Positions 1 to 8,792 of a stretch of DNA of 64,000 nucleotides are shown here, one piece after another. Where the stretch lies: assembly GCA_963824085.1 (NCBI GenBank), contig CAWGNT010000015.1:558001-622000 (forward strand), written 5' to 3'. Numbering within the stretch: the first letter of the stretch is position 1; every line of letters begins with the position of its first letter. A model generated the notes under the pieces. It made no database searches. It had not been told where the DNA came from and saw only the letters and a program-made list of their open reading frames with translations. This DNA is from JARRNE01 sp963824085. Its GTDB lineage: Bacteria > Pseudomonadota > Gammaproteobacteria > Chromatiales > Chromatiaceae. The position numbers were made by a program, and so were the translations under genes.

Positions 1-494
1 CGATGCTGCTCGCCAGAGCGATCCGCGAGACCGCGGCAACTGGGGTGGACTACGTGAAGGTAGGTTTCTTCACGAACGAGAAGCTGGTTGCCTGTCTGCA
101 AGCCATTGCCGAGCTCACCCCGCACCACGCGATCATCGCCGTCCTCTTCGCCGATCGCTCGCCTTCCCTGCAGGATCTGGTGCTATTCGCATCAGCAGGC
201 TTTACCGGCGTCATGCTAGACACGGCGGACAAGAAGAGCGGACGGCTGCTCGACCATGCAAGCCTAAGCAGGCTTGAGCACTTCGTGGCACGCGCCAGAT
301 CCCTCTCGTTGCTCACCGGCCTGGCGGGATCGCTTCGGCTGGAGGACGTCCCGCTGCTCCTCCCCTTGACCCCAGACTATCTCGGGTTCCGCGGCGCCCT
401 GTGCTGCAAGACGGACAGAACGCAGAGGGTCGACGCCGACCGGCTCGCTGCGATCCGACGCGCTGTTGGCCCTCACTCTGTGCGGGCTGCCTGA
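1..494 (+). CDS. mfnB: MfnB-like (5-formylfuran-3-yl)methyl phosphate synthase (DUF556), 5' end outside window
   Basis: Only the last 163 or so residues are present; the family is usually about 235 residues, so the N-terminus lies upstream of the window. Visible family blocks are DYVKVGFF, GFTGVMLDTADKKSG, GLAGSLRLEDVPLL and YLGFRGALC, the phosphate-binding half of a TIM barrel. In methanogens MfnB makes the furan precursor of methanofuran from glyceraldehyde-3-phosphate. Bacterial homologues occur in organisms with tetrahydromethanopterin/methanofuran-linked C1 oxidation. It is followed by menF after about 180 bases with no obvious terminator. Whether the organism has the rest of that C1 pathway cannot be seen here. 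Confidence 0.78.
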   Translation, partial: MLLARAIRETAATGVDYVKVGFFTNEKLVACLQAIAELTPHHAIIAVLFADRSPSLQDLVLFASAGFTGVMLDTADKKSGRLLDHASLSRLEHFVARARSLSLLTGLAGSLRLEDVPLLLPLTPDYLGFRGALCCKTDRTQRVDADRLAAIRRAVGPHSVRAA

Positions 495-672
495 GCTTGA
501 GAACCGGAGGGTACCCTCCAGCCACGGGCGTTCGCAGTCAGAAGGAAGAGCTCTTCCCTCGTCCCCAAGCGCTCGACGCAAACCGGCCACCTGCCGTCTA
601 ATGCCGGCGGTGAGCTTTGGTCCAAGAAGGCTGCCGTTGATCTCGACCCTGCCCCCCGCCTGTGGAACAAGA

Positions 673-2061
673 ATGCTCGCACCGCTCGACATCCTGGATC
701 AGCTGAAGGCCCGACTCGGAGAGACGATCGACAGCGTCGTCTCGTGCAATGAACACGGCTTCGCGTCTTTGGTCTTGGCGGTTCCCGCGCTGCCCGCAAT
801 CGCACCACAGCTGACCGGGGCGCAGTTCCACTTCATCCAGGGTCATCGCCGCGAGCTACGCACGGGTTACGGGATTGCCGGCGAGTGGACCGCGGCCGGC
901 CCCGAACGTCTGCAGGCGCTGCGCACAGCAGCCAAACGGCTCGCACGGTCCTGGCGTCAGGTTGATCCCGACGAGACGGGGTTTCGCGGATTCGCAATGC
1001 TCGGTTTCGCGGCCCGGTCGGCTAGCTTGAGCACCTCTACATCGAGCGGGTTGCCCAACGCCGTGCTCTGGCTCCCGGAGGCGGCCCTATGCAGCCGTCG
1101 AGGCCAGGGGGCGATCGTGCTGACCACGGCGCTTCCGTCGACGTGCGGCGAGGTGCTCGCGCGCTGGACGCGTCGCCTCGACCAACTGATCCCCGCTCTC
1201 GCCCAGCCGACGGCAGATCCTTTGCGTCCCGCCCCCCTGGAGCGCATGTCGGAGCAGCCGGATGCGCAAGGCTGGCAGCGGCTCGTGGACTCCGCGCTGC
1301 GGCGCATCGCGCACAGAGACCTGCAGAAGGTCGTGATCGGCCGCCGTATCCGCATGGAGGGAAGCCGGCGCTTCGACCTGAACCGGCTTGTCGCGGCCTT
1401 GACCTTTCTTTTCCCATCCTGCCAGGTCGTCAACGTACGCCGGAGCGACGTCAGCTTCGTGGCGGCAACACCGGAGCGATTGCTCACGCAGCACGGTAAT
1501 GTCGTTGAGGTGGATGCCCTCGCCGGCACCGCCCCTCGCGCGCCGGATACGGCGCTCGACGCGCTCCTGACCCAGCGCCTGTGCAGCTCGGCAAAGAACC
1601 TCCGCGAACATCGCCTAGTGGTAGACGCCATCCGCGATGCCCTTGTGCGGTGCAGCGTCCGCGTCGAGGCCCCGGACCAGCCCCAGGTCATGCTGCTCAA
1701 CAACGCCCAGCATCTGTGGACCCGCATCAAGGCGGAGCTGCGCCCGGGGACGGATGTCTTCACCTTGGCCGAGCTCCTTCATCCGACGCCCGCCACCAAC
1801 GGTCAGCCCCGGCGTGAGGCGAGCGCCTGGCTGCGCGACACCGATCCCTTCGACCGCGGCTGGTACACCGGAGCCGCAGGCATCGTCGAGCTGGACCTCA
1901 CCGGTGAGCTCTGGGTGCTGGTGCGCTGCGCCGAGGTCGTCGACCGCACGGCGGACCTGTATGCCGGGGCCGGAATTGTTGCCGGCTCCGACCCGTCGGC
2001 GGAATGGCGCGAGACCGAAGACAAGCTCGCCGCCATGCTGACAGCCCTGCAGTTCGCATGA
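673..2061 (+). CDS. menF: Isochorismate synthase MenF
   Basis: Converts chorismate to isochorismate, the first step of the classical menaquinone pathway, in the cytoplasm. The 462-residue protein has the chorismate-binding fold: VVIGRR, AATPERLL, the DALAGTAPRA block near residue 280, HPTPATNGQPRREA near 370, GWYTGAAG near 395 and YAGAGIVAGSDP near 430, ending in the ETEDKLAAML helix. The frame is open further upstream (ATG at 601, 466), but the family N-terminus and a weak GGAACAAG ribosome site favour the ATG at 673. Its stop overlaps the menD start (ATGA), so the two are translationally coupled. Anthranilate or salicylate synthase is a less likely reading because menD follows directly. Confidence 0.92.
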   Translation: MLAPLDILDQLKARLGETIDSVVSCNEHGFASLVLAVPALPAIAPQLTGAQFHFIQGHRRELRTGYGIAGEWTAAGPERLQALRTAAKRLARSWRQVDPDETGFRGFAMLGFAARSASLSTSTSSGLPNAVLWLPEAALCSRRGQGAIVLTTALPSTCGEVLARWTRRLDQLIPALAQPTADPLRPAPLERMSEQPDAQGWQRLVDSALRRIAHRDLQKVVIGRRIRMEGSRRFDLNRLVAALTFLFPSCQVVNVRRSDVSFVAATPERLLTQHGNVVEVDALAGTAPRAPDTALDALLTQRLCSSAKNLREHRLVVDAIRDALVRCSVRVEAPDQPQVMLLNNAQHLWTRIKAELRPGTDVFTLAELLHPTPATNGQPRREASAWLRDTDPFDRGWYTGAAGIVELDLTGELWVLVRCAEVVDRTADLYAGAGIVAGSDPSAEWRETEDKLAAMLTALQFA

Positions 2062-3782
2062 AAGCACAAGAGAACCCAGATCAGGCATGCGCCAACCTGC
2101 GCTGGTCGCTGGCACTGCTAGACGGTCTCGTCGGCGGTGGAATGGAGCGGCTTGTCCTCTCACCGGGCTCGCGCTCCACGCCGCTCGTCCTGGCCGGCCA
2201 GCGCCAGCCGCGTCTGGAGATGATCCCAATCCTGGACGAGCGCAGCGCGGCCTTCTTCGCCTTGGGCCTGGCCCGGGCGTCCCGCCGGCCCGTCGGGCTG
2301 TTGTGCACGTCCGGAAGTGCACCCGCCCACTGGCTCCCGGCCGTCATCGAGGCGTCCGAATCAGAGGTCCCCCTGGTGCTGCTCTCGGCCGATCGACCGC
2401 CAGAGCTACGCGCCTGGGGAGCGAACCAGACCATCGATCAGACCCGATTGTTCGGCGTCTTCGTGCGGGAGTTTCACGACGCCGGCAGGCCGGACGACAC
2501 GCCGCCTGGCAGGAAGGCGATGCATGCCTTGGGGACACGCGCAGCAGCGGTGAGTCTGGGAAGACGGCGCGGTCCGGTGCACATCAACCTGTCCTTCCCC
2601 GAGCCGCTCGTCCCCGGACCGGGGTGCGACGCGGAGCCCGATGCGGCTGCTCCGTCCGTCTCCGACCACCTTTCCCGTCTACCCGTGAGCACCGGCCGAA
2701 TCGCAGACATCTGTCCCTTGGTGAGCGGCCGGGGGCTGATTCTGTGCGGCCCTGGTCGCTATCCGCCCAAGCTCACCGACTCCGTCTGGAGATGTGCGCA
2801 GCAGTTGGCGCTGCCGGTGCTTGCCGACCCGCTCTCGGGCCTGCGTTTCGGTCCTGCGTCGCCCCACTGCATCTCGCGCTACGACAGCGTGCTGCGAAAC
2901 GCGAACGCGGCGCGTGCACTGCGGCCCGACTGGGTGCTGCGCTTCGGCGGCACCCCCGTCTCTCAGACCCTCACGGAATGGCTGCGCGGAACGCCCTCCA
3001 TCCTCGTTGATGCCGGCGGTCGGTGGCGAGACCCGACGCATGACGCCCGTGTTCAGATCGAGGCCGACCCGGTACACTTCTGTAGCTGGTTCGCCGACGC
3101 CGGCTGCATCAGCGCCGACCGCGCCTGGCTCGACCTTTGGCGGGACTGCGAGCACCGTCTAGACGCGGTGGTCGAGAACCACCTTGATGGAGCCCCGTGG
3201 TGCGAGGCCCAGCTCATTCGTGCCCTGATCGATTGGTTGCCCGCGGATTCCGCCCTGTTCAGCTCGAGCTCATTGCCCATTCGCCAGCTCGACACCTGGT
3301 CGGGTACGCGGCCGACACCCCTGGGCGTCTACGGTAATCGGGGAGTGAGCGGTATCGACGGCAATCTGTCCACGCTCGCCGGGCTGAACGCAGCGGGCGT
3401 GCCGACCTTGGGGCTGCTGGGCGACCTCGCCTTGTTCCATGACCTCAGCGGTCTACTGCTGACAGAGCGCCTGAAGCTGCCGTTCGTCGTTGTCAACAAC
3501 GGCGGGGGTCGGATCTTCGACTATCTGCCGCAACGAGAGCTCCCCGGGCTCGAGGCCCTTTGGCGTACACCGGTGTCGGTCGATCTCGGTGCCTTGGCGG
3601 ACCCGTTCAAGCTTCCTTGCCGGCAGGTGGTCGATGGTCGTGGATTCGAGGAGGCACTTCAGGACCTCGCCAGCTCCTACGCCACGGGGCTGATCGAGGC
3701 GCGGATCGACGCCGGGGTCAGCCGTGAGCTTCATCTGGAGCTCTGGCGGCGCGTGCGACAGGAAACCATCGTCCCAATATAG
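2058..3782 (+). CDS. menD: 2-succinyl-5-enolpyruvyl-6-hydroxy-3-cyclohexene-1-carboxylate synthase MenD
   Basis: Thiamine-diphosphate enzyme that adds decarboxylated 2-oxoglutarate to isochorismate to give SEPHCHC. The 574-residue protein shows VLSPGSRSTPL at the N-terminus, the LDERSAAFFALG block near residue 59 with the conserved Glu that activates the cofactor, YGNRGVSGIDGNLST, and the ThDP/Mg segment NNGGGRIFDYLPQ near 479. The start overlaps the menF stop by four bases. About 190 bases without a gene separate it from menB. Confidence 0.96.
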   Translation: MKAQENPDQACANLRWSLALLDGLVGGGMERLVLSPGSRSTPLVLAGQRQPRLEMIPILDERSAAFFALGLARASRRPVGLLCTSGSAPAHWLPAVIEASESEVPLVLLSADRPPELRAWGANQTIDQTRLFGVFVREFHDAGRPDDTPPGRKAMHALGTRAAAVSLGRRRGPVHINLSFPEPLVPGPGCDAEPDAAAPSVSDHLSRLPVSTGRIADICPLVSGRGLILCGPGRYPPKLTDSVWRCAQQLALPVLADPLSGLRFGPASPHCISRYDSVLRNANAARALRPDWVLRFGGTPVSQTLTEWLRGTPSILVDAGGRWRDPTHDARVQIEADPVHFCSWFADAGCISADRAWLDLWRDCEHRLDAVVENHLDGAPWCEAQLIRALIDWLPADSALFSSSSLPIRQLDTWSGTRPTPLGVYGNRGVSGIDGNLSTLAGLNAAGVPTLGLLGDLALFHDLSGLLLTERLKLPFVVVNNGGGRIFDYLPQRELPGLEALWRTPVSVDLGALADPFKLPCRQVVDGRGFEEALQDLASSYATGLIEARIDAGVSRELHLELWRRVRQETIVPI

Positions 3783-3974
3783 CGGGGTGATTAGCGTTGT
3801 GCCTCGGCTGAACCGTCAGTTAGGGGGACGGGTGCGGGTCGGCGGGACCGTCGGCGCCACGGACGGCGCCGGCGAGCCTACACGGACGTATTCACGGCGT
3901 GTCCCGACGGCCCGTTCCCGACCCTGGCCCGGCAGCTGAGTTATCGAGCCAATCACGTATAGCGGAGCCATCAG

Positions 3975-4838
3975 GTGCAGCGAGAAGAAGCTCAACCATC
4001 GGCGCGTGAGTCCGAACCCATCGCCTGGGAGACGCCAGCCGGCCTCGTTTACCAGGATATCCTCTACCAGCACGCGGAAGGCATCACCAAGATCGCCATC
4101 AACCGGCCGAAGGTCCGCAACGCCTTTCGTCCGGAGACGGTCCGCGAGCTCATCGATGCCTTCCGCAGCGCCCACATGGACCCGAACACCGGCACCATCA
4201 TCCTCACGGGGGCCGGCGACCTGGCGTTTTGCTCCGGCGGCGACCAACGCATCCGCGGCGACGAAGGCTATCGCGACACCAGCGGAATCGAGCACCTCAA
4301 CGTGCTGGAGCTGCAGCGCCAGATTCGCGCCCTGCCCAAGCCTGTGGTCGCGATGGTCGCCGGCTACGCCATCGGCGGCGGTCATGTGCTTCATCTCCTG
4401 TGCGATCTCACCATCGCCGCAGACAACGCCCGCTTCGGGCAGACCGGTCCGCGCGTGGGAAGCTTCGACGGCGGCTTCGGGGCCGGGCTGCTCGCCCGCA
4501 CCGTCGGATTAAAGAAGGCGAAGGAGATTTGGTTCTTGTGCCGTCAGTATGATGCAAGGGAGGCGCTCGACATGGGTCTGGTCAACGCAGTGGTTCCGTT
4601 GCGCGACCTCGAGCGGGTCACGGTCGACTGGTGTCGCGAAATGCTGCAGCTCTCACCCACCGCGTTGCGCGTCCTCAAGGCCGCATTCAATGCGGAGACA
4701 GACGGATTGGCCGGCATTCAGGAACTGGCGGGCAATGCAACCGCCCTCTTTTACAGCACCGAGGAGGCAAAGGAGGGAAGAGATGCGTTCCTCGAAAAGC
4801 GAAAACCCAATTTTCAACGCTTCCCCAGGCGTCCCTGA
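3975..4838 (+). CDS. menB: 1,4-dihydroxy-2-naphthoyl-CoA synthase MenB
   Basis: Crotonase-fold enzyme that closes the second ring of o-succinylbenzoyl-CoA. The sequence follows the E. coli-type MenB very closely: CSGGDQRIRGDEGY from about residue 85, AGYAIGGGHVLHLLCDL, GQTGPRVGSFDGG near 157 with the Gly typical of bicarbonate-dependent enzymes, and the C-terminal block ELAGNATALFYSTEEAKEGR. The start is GTG. The stop lies one base before the menA ATG, so menB and menA are read from one message. It has 287 residues, normal for the family. Confidence 0.96.
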   Translation: MQREEAQPSARESEPIAWETPAGLVYQDILYQHAEGITKIAINRPKVRNAFRPETVRELIDAFRSAHMDPNTGTIILTGAGDLAFCSGGDQRIRGDEGYRDTSGIEHLNVLELQRQIRALPKPVVAMVAGYAIGGGHVLHLLCDLTIAADNARFGQTGPRVGSFDGGFGAGLLARTVGLKKAKEIWFLCRQYDAREALDMGLVNAVVPLRDLERVTVDWCREMLQLSPTALRVLKAAFNAETDGLAGIQELAGNATALFYSTEEAKEGRDAFLEKRKPNFQRFPRRP

Positions 4839-4839
4839 G

Positions 4840-5733
4840 ATGTCCGGCCTGTGGCGAGACATCGGGCGCTGGCTCTCCGCGGCTCGTCCCAAGACCCTGC
4901 TGCTGGCGGCGACGCCCGTCCTGGCGGGCACCGCCCTCGCCCTGATCGAGACCGGACGCATCGACGTGCTGACCGCGTTGGTAACGCTGCTGGCCGCGGT
5001 TGCGATCCAGGTCGGGACCAACCTATACAACGATGCGGCCGACTTCGAGCGCGGGACGGACACGGCGGATCGCGTCGGTCCGCCACGGGCGACCGCTCGA
5101 GGCTGGTTCACGCCGCGGCAAGTGAAGGTCGCCGCACATCTGTCGTTCCTAACCGCCTTTCTGCTCGGGAGCTACCTTTGCGTGCGCGGTGGATGGCCGA
5201 TCCTGTGCTTAGGGCTCGCCTCCCTGGCAGCCGGTTACGCCTATACGAGCGGACCCCGCCCGATCGCCTACGGTCCGTTTGGCGAGATCTTCGTGCTGCT
5301 CTTCTTCGGGATCGCAGCGGTGTCGGGGAGCTACTATCTACAGACGTTTTCATTCGCCGGGCACTCTCTCGCGCTTGGGCTGGCGCTCGGTCTGCCGGCA
5401 TCGGCGGTGCTCCTGCTCAACAATTACCGGGATCTCGAGACCGACCGCAGGGCCGGGCGCCGCACCCTGTGCCATTACCTCGGCACGCAGCGCGCCCGAA
5501 TCCTCTATGCGGCACTGTTGGTCGCGCCTTTCCCCATCCTGATACTCACCGACCTGCCCGGCCGCGCGTGGCCCATGCTCGTGGCTCTTCCCTTCGGATA
5601 TGTCTTGATCACCCAGCTTTTCCGCGGGGCGGAACGCGCCGAGCTGAACGCCATGCTCGGGTCAACCGCACTCTTTCAGGCCGCCTTGGCGATCTTGGTC
5701 CTGATCGGCCTTGGTCTCCCGGCTGTCGCGTGA
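4840..5733 (+). CDS. menA: 1,4-dihydroxy-2-naphthoate polyprenyltransferase MenA
   Basis: Integral membrane UbiA-family prenyltransferase that attaches the isoprenoid tail to dihydroxynaphthoate. The 297-residue protein has about eight or nine hydrophobic segments and both Asp-rich motifs: NDAADFERGTD near residue 63 and NNYRDLETDRRAG near 193, which bind the polyprenyl diphosphate with magnesium. The ATG at 4840 sits directly after the menB stop. Its TGA overlaps the GTG of menC. MenA rather than UbiA is supported by the motif spacing and the operon. Confidence 0.95.
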   Translation: MSGLWRDIGRWLSAARPKTLLLAATPVLAGTALALIETGRIDVLTALVTLLAAVAIQVGTNLYNDAADFERGTDTADRVGPPRATARGWFTPRQVKVAAHLSFLTAFLLGSYLCVRGGWPILCLGLASLAAGYAYTSGPRPIAYGPFGEIFVLLFFGIAAVSGSYYLQTFSFAGHSLALGLALGLPASAVLLLNNYRDLETDRRAGRRTLCHYLGTQRARILYAALLVAPFPILILTDLPGRAWPMLVALPFGYVLITQLFRGAERAELNAMLGSTALFQAALAILVLIGLGLPAVA

Positions 5734-6794
5734 TCGAGCAGTTTGCGGCCCTACCCTACCGGCTGCCCCTGGCGCGGCCTTGGCAAACCTCCCGCGGAGC
5801 CCTCACCGAAAGGCGCGGCTGGCTGGTCCGCGTCACGGCGGGCGGGGTGAAAGGGTATGGCGACTGCGCTCCACTGGCGGAGGCAGGCACCGAGACGCCG
5901 GAGTCGGCCTGGGCCGCCCTCTCGCGGCTGCGAACCGAGGCCGTCGGCCGCTCTATCGAGGGGCTCCTTACCCAGATTGCCGAAGACAGCTCGCCGGCGC
6001 CAGCCGCCGGCTACGCCGTGGAGTGTGCGTTGCTCGACCTCGCCTCTCGACGCGCGGACCAGTCGTTGCGCCGCTGGCTTTCCCCTCAAGCGGTGTCCTC
6101 TGTCGAGGTCAATGCCGCACTCGGCGCCTTGCGCGATGTCACACCGGGAACCTTGCGAGCGAGCTGCAGCGCGGGCTTTCGGCTCATCAAGATCAAGGTC
6201 GGGCTCGAGGAACCAACTATCGAGCTGATGCGACTGGCGCACCTCTCCCGCTGCCTCCCGCCGCAGACAGCCTTCCGGCTCGACGCCAATGGGGCCTGGG
6301 GCGTGGAGGACGCCGCTCGGGTCATCGAGGGCCTGAACGACTTGCCGGTGGAATCACTGGAGGAACCGCTCCGCGAACCCGATGCCGCCGCCTTGTCCCA
6401 GCTCCAGACGACCGCAGCCTTCCCGGTGGCGCTTGATGAGTCCTTGCGACGTATCGACCCCGACCTTCGGTTGGATGGGCTGCCGGTACGTCGCCTGGTG
6501 CTAAAGCCCGCCGTGATCGGCGGCCTCAGGAAAACCCTCGATCTCGCCACACGAGCCCGCGAGCTCCGCGTACAGGTGGTCGTCACCAGCATGCTCGAAT
6601 CCGCGGCCGGACTCTGGCCGACAGCTCAGCTGGCCGCCGCCATCGCATCCCCAGCGGCGCAGGGTCTGGCGACCTCCGGCTGGCTGGCAAACGACCTCGG
6701 AAGCGCCCCGGTTGCAGCTCGGGGCCATATCACCCTCCCTGCCTGCGCCGGTAGCGGCTTCAGCCGGACGGCCCCATGGAAGCCCCATGTCTGA
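5730..6794 (+). CDS. menC: o-Succinylbenzoate synthase MenC
   Basis: Enolase-superfamily dehydratase that forms o-succinylbenzoate from SHCHC. The 354-residue protein has the catalytic KIKVG pair of lysines near residue 152, metal ligands in DANGAWG near 183, EEPL near 210 and LDES near 235, and the LKP lysine near 257. It starts with GTG overlapping the menA stop by four bases and overlaps menI by eight bases at its end. Enolase-superfamily members drift in specificity, but the men operon settles the assignment. Confidence 0.93.
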   Translation: MIEQFAALPYRLPLARPWQTSRGALTERRGWLVRVTAGGVKGYGDCAPLAEAGTETPESAWAALSRLRTEAVGRSIEGLLTQIAEDSSPAPAAGYAVECALLDLASRRADQSLRRWLSPQAVSSVEVNAALGALRDVTPGTLRASCSAGFRLIKIKVGLEEPTIELMRLAHLSRCLPPQTAFRLDANGAWGVEDAARVIEGLNDLPVESLEEPLREPDAAALSQLQTTAAFPVALDESLRRIDPDLRLDGLPVRRLVLKPAVIGGLRKTLDLATRARELRVQVVVTSMLESAAGLWPTAQLAAAIASPAAQGLATSGWLANDLGSAPVAARGHITLPACAGSGFSRTAPWKPHV

Positions 6795-7230
6795 CGATGC
6801 CTTCGAGTACGTATTCCGGGTCCCGCTGCACGACATCGATGCCGCGGGCATCATGTTTTTTGCTCACCTGTTCCGACACGCCCACGACGCCTACGAGGCG
6901 TTCATGGCGACCATAGGCTTTCCTTTGGATCGTGTCATTCGCGACGCCAAGTGGCGGCTTCCCCTCGTGCACGCCGAGGCGGACTACCGTTCCCCGCTTC
7001 GGCATGGCGACAAGGCAACGGTGCGTCTGCGTCCGGCAAAGGTAGGAGAGCGATCATTCGTGCTCGACTATCGGTTCATCGACAGTGCGGGAGAGGTGTG
7101 CGCCAGTGCGCGCACGATCCATGTGCAGAGCGGTCCGGACGGATCGGTCTCTGCGCCCTTGACAGAGGACTTGCGCATGGCCTTGACCGCACGCCTGGTT
7201 GACCACACAACAGAAGAGTCCGGTCGCTGA
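6787..7230 (+). CDS. menI: 1,4-Dihydroxy-2-naphthoyl-CoA hydrolase (hot-dog thioesterase) MenI
   Basis: A 147-residue single hot-dog domain of the 4-hydroxybenzoyl-CoA thioesterase type. The active-site segment DIDAAGIMFFAHLFRHAHDAYE is at residues 16-37, with the catalytic Asp. The start overlaps the menC stop by eight bases and it is the last plus-strand gene of the men operon, so hydrolysis of DHNA-CoA before MenA acts is the natural role. A dedicated menH (SHCHC synthase) gene is not found anywhere in the window. Confidence 0.85.
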   Translation: MSDDAFEYVFRVPLHDIDAAGIMFFAHLFRHAHDAYEAFMATIGFPLDRVIRDAKWRLPLVHAEADYRSPLRHGDKATVRLRPAKVGERSFVLDYRFIDSAGEVCASARTIHVQSGPDGSVSAPLTEDLRMALTARLVDHTTEESGR

Positions 7231-7304
7231 CGTCGCCCGACAAATCCATCTCCAATGGTCGCCGACGGCCCCGCGCGGCGTGTCCCGTCGGCCGCGAGGC
7301 ATAT

Positions 7305-8792
7305 CTACTCCTGCTCTTCGACAGCCGAGGCCGAAGACTCCTCAAGGCCCGCTGCAGCGACGCCGATGAGCTCCCTGACCCGGCGCCGATCCGGTTTCCC
7401 CGAGGCCAGTGCCGGCAGCTGCTCGAGGCGCCGAAACTCCCTCGGGCGATCGCGGCCGGTGAGATGCCCTCTGCACCAACGCTCCAGTGAGGCGGGACTG
7501 ACGCCGCCGACGTAGACGGCGACCAGGCGGTGGCCCCACACGGGATCATCGCGGCCCACCACGACAACCGAAAGGACGCCCGGCGCCGACATGATCTGCT
7601 CCTCGACTCGGGACGGGAGTACAGATTCGCCTCCAATCACGAGTAAATCGTCCGCGCGGCCGAGCACTCTAAGGTTTCCCGTCGCCATCAAGCAGCCGAG
7701 GTCGGAGGTCCGGAACCAGCCGTCCTCGAGTCCATCCCCCGGTCGGCGCTCCGGGTTCGCGTAGCCCGCCATGACGACCGGGCCGCGAATGCGTAGGGGT
7801 CTTGGCTCATCGACGCAGCTGCCGCAGGCCACCTCCACGCCCGGAAGGACCGGACCGACGACTCCCGGCGCGGGCGGCTGCGAAAGGGCACGGGAGGTCG
7901 CAACCTGGGAACAGGTCTCAGTCATCCCGTACGTGAGGTAGAGCGGCCACCCCCCTTCGGCGGCCTTGCGCGCCAGCTCGGTGCCCAGTGCCTGCCCTCC
8001 TACCAGCACAACGCGCAGGCTGTTCGGCGGGGTGACGGCGACCGACAGCAGGTCCGCCAGCATGGCGGGCACGAGGGAGATGTGGGTGACTCCATAACGC
8101 ACGAGATCATACGCCACGGCCCGAGCCTCGAACCTCTCGTGCAGCAAGACGGTCGCCCCCGCCAACGCGCAGCGGTAGCCGATGAGCAGTCCGCCCACGT
8201 GCGTCCGCGGCAGACAGGCGAGCCAGACATCGCCGGCCCTCAGCTCCAGATGCCCATTGACCAGGGAGGCGGATGCCAGGACATTCTGCCTTGTGAGCAT
8301 CACCGCCTTCGGCGCACCGCTGCTCCCGCTCGTCTCGATCACCAATGCGGCGCGCGCGTCGCAAGCGCTCGGTACGGCCGTTCCTTGCCCCATGGAGATC
8401 AGGTGGTCAGAGTTGCCGGGGTGCGGGGCCCAGCACCATTCGGCCCCGGCGATCGCGGCCAACTCCTCCTTGCGCGCTTCCAAACTCGGTGCCGACACCG
8501 GAAAGAGCCCGCAATCGAGATCCGCCAGCGCATGCTGCATGACCGCGAGCTCCATGACCGGAAAATCCGGGACCAGAATCACCTGCCCCGGAATAACGCC
8601 CTGGGAACCAAGCTCGCCCGCGCGCGTACGAGCACGCGCGCCCAGCTCGGCATAGCTCCACTGCTGGTCGCGGTGAATGAGGGCACCTATGGTACCCAGA
8701 CGCCGGCGGACATGCGCAAAGCCCTTCCCGTGGGTCACGGCCGCATCGGGAATTCGATGGTCAACCGCCCCCCCTGGCGACCCGATGCACAT
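7305..8792 (-). CDS. menE: o-Succinylbenzoate-CoA ligase MenE
   Basis: Adenylate-forming enzyme that activates o-succinylbenzoate with CoA before MenB. The product has about 495 residues, with the P-loop TSGSSGAPKAVMLT near residue 152, YGMTETCSQVA near 286, WFRTSDLG, and the catalytic Lys in SGKPDRRR near 460. It is convergent with menI rather than inside the plus-strand operon. The start is uncertain: the frame stays open to 8879, and the chosen ATG at 8792 lies inside the heme-oxygenase-like gene just upstream, a 32-base overlap suggesting coupled translation. The first 25 residues are poorly typical of the family. Confidence 0.9.
   Translation of the reverse strand: MCIGSPGGAVDHRIPDAAVTHGKGFAHVRRRLGTIGALIHRDQQWSYAELGARARTRAGELGSQGVIPGQVILVPDFPVMELAVMQHALADLDCGLFPVSAPSLEARKEELAAIAGAEWCWAPHPGNSDHLISMGQGTAVPSACDARAALVIETSGSSGAPKAVMLTRQNVLASASLVNGHLELRAGDVWLACLPRTHVGGLLIGYRCALAGATVLLHERFEARAVAYDLVRYGVTHISLVPAMLADLLSVAVTPPNSLRVVLVGGQALGTELARKAAEGGWPLYLTYGMTETCSQVATSRALSQPPAPGVVGPVLPGVEVACGSCVDEPRPLRIRGPVVMAGYANPERRPGDGLEDGWFRTSDLGCLMATGNLRVLGRADDLLVIGGESVLPSRVEEQIMSAPGVLSVVVVGRDDPVWGHRLVAVYVGGVSPASLERWCRGHLTGRDRPREFRRLEQLPALASGKPDRRRVRELIGVAAAGLEESSASAVEEQE

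Noticed and set aside
957..1763. 268-codon minus-strand frame opposite menF
   Set aside because: Low-complexity Arg/Ser composition typical of an antisense GC frame; menF is unambiguous.
3783..3974. Missing menH gene in the menD-menB gap
   Set aside because: The gap is about 190 bases, too short for a MenH, and no hydrolase motif appears in any frame.
7261..7292. Inverted repeat between menI and menE as a terminator
   Set aside because: Eight-base arms but a 16-base loop and no T-tract on either strand.
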